Origin: an uncultured Actinomycetes bacterium
Lineage (GTDB): Bacteria > Actinomycetota > Actinomycetes > Nanopelagicales > Nanopelagicaceae
NCBI GenBank assembly: GCA_937864205.1
Contig: CALMJB010000057.1
Coordinates: forward strand, 1 to 9,631
Length of the DNA: 9,631 nt
Reading direction: 5' to 3'
Shown here: positions 6,117 to 9,631 of the stretch, one piece after another
Layout: each line of letters starts with the position of its first letter
Position numbering within the stretch: position 1 is the first letter of the stretch
Notes under the pieces: generated by a model
What the model was told of the DNA's origin: nothing
Seen by the model: the letters and a program-made list of their open reading frames with translations, nothing else
The model's database searches: none
Position numbers and translations under genes: made by a program

Positions 6117-7052
6117 GTTAAATCTCTTGAATTAGAGATTCTTTCGGCGATATCTGGAATTTTTATTGCATTTCAATCCAGAGTCAATGGCGAACTTTCA
6201 CACAGAGTTGGCGACAGCTTAACCGCAGCATGTATCTCGTTCTTAAGTGGTTTTATAGTGGTTTCCCTGATCGCCTTTTCAAAAAAGAGTGTCAGAACCG
6301 GATTTAGCAAATTGCGTGCAGCGGTTTCTAATGGCCAAATCCCAAAGTATCGATTATTTGCCGGAGCACTCGGAGCGACTTTTGTGGCAGTTCAGACCTA
6401 TTCAGTTCCAGTGATTGGAGTTGCACTGTTTACAGTGTCATCTTTGGCCGGACAAACTGTTATGTCTTTGTTTGTCGATCGCGCTGGCTTAACTGGCGGC
6501 GGAAGAAAAGAAATTGATAAAGCCAGAATAATTTCAGCTACGGTAACAGTATTTGCTGTGTTTATTTCTTGCCTAGATCGACTTAATCTTTCTGAGTTTT
6601 CTTTTTTTGCAGTTTTGTTGGGGTTATTTGCTGGAGGTTTAGTCGCATTTCAACGTGCATTCAATGGTCAAATAAATGAGTTCACTGGGCAAAGTTTTGC
6701 TACCTCTTGGTTGAATTTTTTAACTGGATGTACATTTTTGCTAATACTTTTTCTTGTTAAATCTATTTTTTCAGAGACGAAAATTCCAACTTCGCTTAAT
6801 GGACCCATTTGGATTTATCTAGGTGGAACCATCGGTGTCATGTATATAGCTTTTTCGGCAAAGATTGTTCAAGAAATCGGTGTACTTGTTTTTACTATGG
6901 TCAGTGTGGGCGGATTATTGTTTGGTTCCTTGTTAATCGATTTATTTTTACCAACTCGAAGTGTAGGAGTTTCGATTTACTTAATTATCGGAATTGTTGT
7001 TGCTTATTTTGGAGTCTTGATTAGTGGTCAATCGCGGGTATCGCGACGGTAA
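6105..7052 (+). CDS. DMT-superfamily transporter, YdcZ/DUF606 type, 10 TM
   Basis: The 315-residue integral membrane protein is built from two five-helix halves that resemble each other. Half one has FQSRVNGELSHRVGDSLTAA (23-42) and ISFLSG; half two has FQRAFNGQINEFTGQSFATS (182-201) and LNFLTG. The ends of the halves also match: VIGVALFTVSSLAGQTVMSL (103-122) against EIGVLVFTMVSVGGLLFGSL (258-277). The pattern Q-x-x-x-N-G followed by a SF/NF-L-x-G helix is typical of the DUF606/YdcZ family, fused here as a tandem pair. The transported compound is unknown for most members. GTG is used as start because an in-frame TAA at 6096 excludes anything earlier and the next codons form a short charged N-terminus. 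Its 3' end overlaps the convergent DedA gene by 25 bases. Confidence 0.88.
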   Translation: MRSKVKSLELEILSAISGIFIAFQSRVNGELSHRVGDSLTAACISFLSGFIVVSLIAFSKKSVRTGFSKLRAAVSNGQIPKYRLFAGALGATFVAVQTYSVPVIGVALFTVSSLAGQTVMSLFVDRAGLTGGGRKEIDKARIISATVTVFAVFISCLDRLNLSEFSFFAVLLGLFAGGLVAFQRAFNGQINEFTGQSFATSWLNFLTGCTFLLILFLVKSIFSETKIPTSLNGPIWIYLGGTIGVMYIAFSAKIVQEIGVLVFTMVSVGGLLFGSLLIDLFLPTRSVGVSIYLIIGIVVAYFGVLISGQSRVSRR

Positions 7053-7636
7053 TTTCTGATTCCTGAAATAATTGATGCTGTTATAAAAAAAGCAGCTAAA
7101 AAATATGAAATATCTTTTACCCAAGAAATTGTTCCTGAGTAATACCCTGCCAAAGTGATACCAGTTCCCCATAGCAGTGCTCCTAGAGCATTGGCACTTA
7201 GGAATTTGTAGTAATTCATCTTCACGGTTCCAGCGATTGGTGGCACAAAGGTTCGAATCCATGGGAAATATCGAGCAATCACAACAGACCACCAACCATA
7301 TTTGGCATAAAAGTTTTCTGATCTGATAATCATTCTTTGAACTCGCGCTGACTTTCGTTTTTCCAAGTATGGCCGGCCAATTTTTCTACCTAAAACATAA
7401 CCAACTTGGTCACCTATAAATGCAGCTAAAAATATTAAGAAAACTAAAATTACAATATTAATATCGGTTCGAGTTGCTGCAACTAAACCAGCGCTAAAGA
7501 GAATTGAATCTCCGGGTAAAAAAAACCCAAAAAGTAAACCAGTTTCAATAAAGATAATTCCAGATACAACTAAGTAGAAAATAAATGGAGTTATTGGAGA
7601 TAACTGGGTATCAAAACTTGCCGCCCAATTAAGCAT
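7028..7636 (-). CDS. DedA-family membrane protein (VTT/SNARE-associated domain)
   Basis: The 202-residue membrane protein has the DedA hallmarks in order: E31 and G36 in the first re-entrant region, FFLPGDSILFSAG (38-50), FIGDQVGYVLGRKIGRP (73-89), ARYFPWIRTFVPPIAG (121-136, with R122, P125 and R128), then helices around 150-168 and 175-192. DedA proteins are implicated in moving lipid carriers such as undecaprenyl phosphate, or phospholipids, across the membrane and in maintaining membrane potential; which applies here is not known. The length is normal. The ATG lies inside the end of the malic enzyme gene (8-base overlap) without a Shine-Dalgarno sequence, so it is probably translated by coupling. 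It is the last gene of the upp operon and has a 25-base antisense overlap with the DMT gene. Confidence 0.92.
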   Translation of the reverse strand: MLNWAASFDTQLSPITPFIFYLVVSGIIFIETGLLFGFFLPGDSILFSAGLVAATRTDINIVILVFLIFLAAFIGDQVGYVLGRKIGRPYLEKRKSARVQRMIIRSENFYAKYGWWSVVIARYFPWIRTFVPPIAGTVKMNYYKFLSANALGALLWGTGITLAGYYSGTISWVKDISYFLAAFFITASIISGIRNYRRDTRD

Positions 7637-9008
7637 GTGCTTTTTTTACTGCAGCAGCTACCTTCGATACTACGCTCTGATCAAACACGCTCGGAACTAT
7701 GAAATTTGAATTCAATTGTTCATCAGTTACACATGAAGCAATTGCTTCGGCAGCATTTACCAACATGCCATCGGTAATTTTGTTAATCCGCGCATCCAAA
7801 AGGCCACGAAAGATTCCCGGGAAAGCCAACACATTATTAATTTGGTTGGGTTGATCTGATCGTCCGGTTGCGACTACCGCAGCATATTTACGGGCAATTG
7901 TCGGATCAACTTCTGGATCTGGATTTGCTAAGGCAAAAACGATTGAATTCTTTGCCATATTTTTTACATCTGATTCTGAAATCACGTTAGAAGTACTTAC
8001 ACCTATGAAAATATCCGCACCTTTAAGCGCATCGGAAATTGAGCCGGTGAATTTTCCGGGGGCACAATTTTCTACAAACCACTTACGCATTGGGCTATCC
8101 GCAGGATTTGATTTAGAAACTAGACCATCTTTATCGAATCCAACTATGTTGGTTGCGCCTTTATGCACAAGCAATCTTGCGATTGCTGTGCCAGCGGCAC
8201 CGACACCACTTAATACGATTTTTACTTCACTTAGATTTTTTTTCACAAGCTTTAATGCATTTGTCAATGCTGCTAACACCACAATGGCTGTGCCATGTTG
8301 GTCATCATGAAAAACTGGAATATCTAATTTTTCACGAAGTTTTGCCTCGATTTCAAAACAGCGCGGAGCGGAAATATCTTCTAAATTTATTCCACCAAAA
8401 ACCGGGGCAATTATTTGAATCGTCCGAACAATCTCATCAACATCCTGAGTATCAAGGCAGACCGGCCAAGCGTCTACATCTGCAAATCTCTTAAATAATG
8501 CAGCCTTACCTTCCATAACTGGCAGCGCTGCTGCCGGGCCGATATTTCCTAGCCCTAATACGGCAGAGCCATCAGTAATCACGGCAACCGTGTTTCGTTT
8601 AATTGTTAATCGTCGAACATCTGAAGGATCTTTAACGATTGCCTGCGAAATTCTGGCCACACCCGGGGTATAGGCGCGGGATAAATCATCGCGGGTTTTT
8701 AGTGGCACTTTAGATTGCACTTCAATTTTTCCACCAAGATGCAACAAGAAAGTTCGATCCGAAACTTTTCGTACATTTAAAGAATCTTTTTTAGATAATG
8801 CAGAAGTTATTTGTTCGGCATGATCTGCATCAATTGCATTACAAGTTACGTCGATAACAACTTTTTCAAGAAAGGATTCGACCACATCAAGTGCGGTGAT
8901 ACTTGCGCCAGCTTCTGTCACCGCTTGGGTTATTTCTGAAACGGGTTGCTTGCTGGCTGTGCCTTCAATTCTTATTGTGATTGCATATCCGGGACTGGTG
9001 TTTGCCAT
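7629..9008 (-). CDS. NAD(P)-dependent malic enzyme with N-terminal ACT domain
   Basis: The 459-residue enzyme oxidatively decarboxylates malate to pyruvate in the cytoplasm. Residues about 6-80 form an ACT-type regulatory domain (YAITIRIEG…ITALDVVES…VVIDVTCNA), which suggests allosteric control by a small ligand. The malic domain follows with Tyr113 (SRAYTPGVA), Lys168 (EGKAALFK), metal ligands Glu210 and Asp211 (NLEDISAP), and Asp235 and Asp236 (HDDQHGT). The Rossmann domain has GVGAAGTA (268-275), with an acidic residue, Asp292, at about the end of strand 2. This leans toward NAD rather than NADP. The closing blocks ANPDPEV (361-367) and GRSDQPNQINNVLAFPG (382-398) are intact. It starts at an ATG sharing one base with the upp stop (TAATG), so the two are translationally coupled. 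The length is typical of the short bacterial class plus an ACT domain. Confidence 0.95.
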   Translation of the reverse strand: MANTSPGYAITIRIEGTASKQPVSEITQAVTEAGASITALDVVESFLEKVVIDVTCNAIDADHAEQITSALSKKDSLNVRKVSDRTFLLHLGGKIEVQSKVPLKTRDDLSRAYTPGVARISQAIVKDPSDVRRLTIKRNTVAVITDGSAVLGLGNIGPAAALPVMEGKAALFKRFADVDAWPVCLDTQDVDEIVRTIQIIAPVFGGINLEDISAPRCFEIEAKLREKLDIPVFHDDQHGTAIVVLAALTNALKLVKKNLSEVKIVLSGVGAAGTAIARLLVHKGATNIVGFDKDGLVSKSNPADSPMRKWFVENCAPGKFTGSISDALKGADIFIGVSTSNVISESDVKNMAKNSIVFALANPDPEVDPTIARKYAAVVATGRSDQPNQINNVLAFPGIFRGLLDARINKITDGMLVNAAEAIASCVTDEQLNSNFIVPSVFDQSVVSKVAAAVKKAHA

Positions 9009-9631
9009 TAAACCGCCCCATAAAGTCGGTCTCCGGCATCGCCGAGCCCGGGAACTATGTATCCGTGTTCATTTAATTTTTCATCTAATGCGCCGACCAC
9101 CAATTTAACTTGCAACTTTGACCCTTCAAAAGCTCTTTCTAAAACTTTTACTCCTTCTGGTGCTGCCAAGATGCAAATCGCAGTGATATCGGTAGCACCT
9201 TTGTCAGAAATAAAATTAATTGCTGAAACTAAAGTGCCACCTGTTGCCAACATCGGATCGAGTACATAACACTGCCGATTATTCAAAGATTCAGGTAAAC
9301 GATTTGCATAAGTTGTTGCCTTCAAGGTTTTTTCATCTCGAACCATTCCTAAAAAACCAACTTCAGCCGAAGGAATTAACTTTGACATTCCTTCTAACAT
9401 GCCAAGACCGGCTCGTAGGATTGGAACTACTACTGGTTTTGGTTTACTTAGCAATTCACCATTTGCCATGGCAACTGGGGTTTTAACTTTTACCGATTGT
9501 GTTTTAACATCTCTGGTGGCTTCATATGCCAGCAACATGACAATTTCTTCAACTAAATGTCTAAATGTCGGCGAATCAGTTTTTTCATCTCGTAGTACCG
9601 TCAACTTATGAGTAATTAATGGATGATCAGC
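9008..9631 (-). CDS. upp: Uracil phosphoribosyltransferase (5' end beyond window)
   Basis: The enzyme makes UMP from uracil and PRPP in pyrimidine salvage. Visible motifs are PILRAGLGMLEGM in the first third, the PRPP-binding loop VLDPMLATGGTLVSAI, and the uracil-binding end GYIVPGLGDAGDRLYGA. A start could be read at TTG 9604, but the frame stays open to the edge and encodes ADHPLITHKL just before TVLRDEKTDSPTFR. ADHPLITHKL is the standard N-terminus of this family, so the true start lies one or two codons past 9631. About 207 residues are present against a usual length near 210. It is the first visible gene of the upp–malic enzyme–dedA operon; the stop shares a base with the next ATG. The promoter is outside the window. 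Confidence 0.97.
   Translation of the reverse strand, partial: ADHPLITHKLTVLRDEKTDSPTFRHLVEEIVMLLAYEATRDVKTQSVKVKTPVAMANGELLSKPKPVVVPILRAGLGMLEGMSKLIPSAEVGFLGMVRDEKTLKATTYANRLPESLNNRQCYVLDPMLATGGTLVSAINFISDKGATDITAICILAAPEGVKVLERAFEGSKLQVKLVVGALDEKLNEHGYIVPGLGDAGDRLYGAV

Noticed and set aside
7032..7046. TCGCG-GGTAT-CGCGA hairpin between convergent genes as a bidirectional terminator
   Set aside because: The stem is only 5 bp, it lies within the coding ends, and no T-run follows on either strand.
8005..8494. Plus-strand open frames of about 100 codons opposite the malic enzyme gene
   Set aside because: They are antisense to a gene with all catalytic motifs intact, and their translations show no recognisable domain.
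8896..9611. Plus-strand open frames opposite upp and the malic enzyme N-terminus
   Set aside because: They are antisense shadows of well-recognised genes, with low-complexity translations and no ribosome binding site.

Overview
The window comes from an AT-rich bacterial genome and is almost fully coding. No gap between genes exceeds about 70 bases, and there are no rRNA, tRNA, CRISPR or insertion-sequence features. Protein styles point to a streamlined, low-GC actinobacterium, possibly a planktonic lineage such as Nanopelagicales. The clues are a small two-helix membrane protein of a type common in actinobacteria, an ACT-domain malic enzyme, and several starts placed 5-7 bases after a -10-like hexamer, as in leaderless actinobacterial transcripts. 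This taxonomic placement is inference; no marker gene settles it.

Layout. (1) Positions 1-196, minus strand: the first 65 codons of an ABC transporter ATPase, cut by the window edge. (2) Positions 255-4866, plus strand: five tightly packed genes. They are a GNAT acyltransferase of the type that accompanies N-acylamino-acid racemases, an enolase-superfamily o-succinylbenzoate synthase/N-succinylamino-acid racemase, an MFS transporter, a small two-helix membrane protein with a charged helical tail, and a second MFS transporter. The first two overlap by ATGA. The first MFS gene probably starts at a TTG inside the end of the racemase gene, behind a Shine-Dalgarno sequence. (3) Positions 4900-6055, plus: a secreted or membrane-tethered HtrA/DegP-like serine protease with one PDZ domain and a small two-cysteine segment after the signal peptide. 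(4) Positions 6105-7052, plus: a ten-helix DMT-superfamily transporter of the YdcZ/DUF606 type, with a GTG start lying inside a 9-bp inverted repeat. (5) Positions 7028-9631, minus: upp, an ACT-domain malic enzyme and a DedA-family membrane protein form an overlapping operon. It converges on the DMT gene with a 25-base overlap of coding ends. The upp gene runs off the right edge.

How the parts work together. The most suggestive unit is acyltransferase plus racemase plus exporter-like MFS. In Geobacillus kaustophilus and relatives, a GNAT succinyltransferase and an N-succinylamino-acid racemase act with a deacylase to convert D- into L-amino acids. Here the first two steps are adjacent, no deacylase is in view, and membrane transporters follow. 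The unit could process D-amino acids or an N-acyl compound, or the racemase homologue could simply serve menaquinone synthesis. The minus-strand operon mixes pyrimidine salvage, carbon metabolism and membrane lipid-carrier transport, and looks like housekeeping packed by genome streamlining. I found no clear new defence or mobile system.
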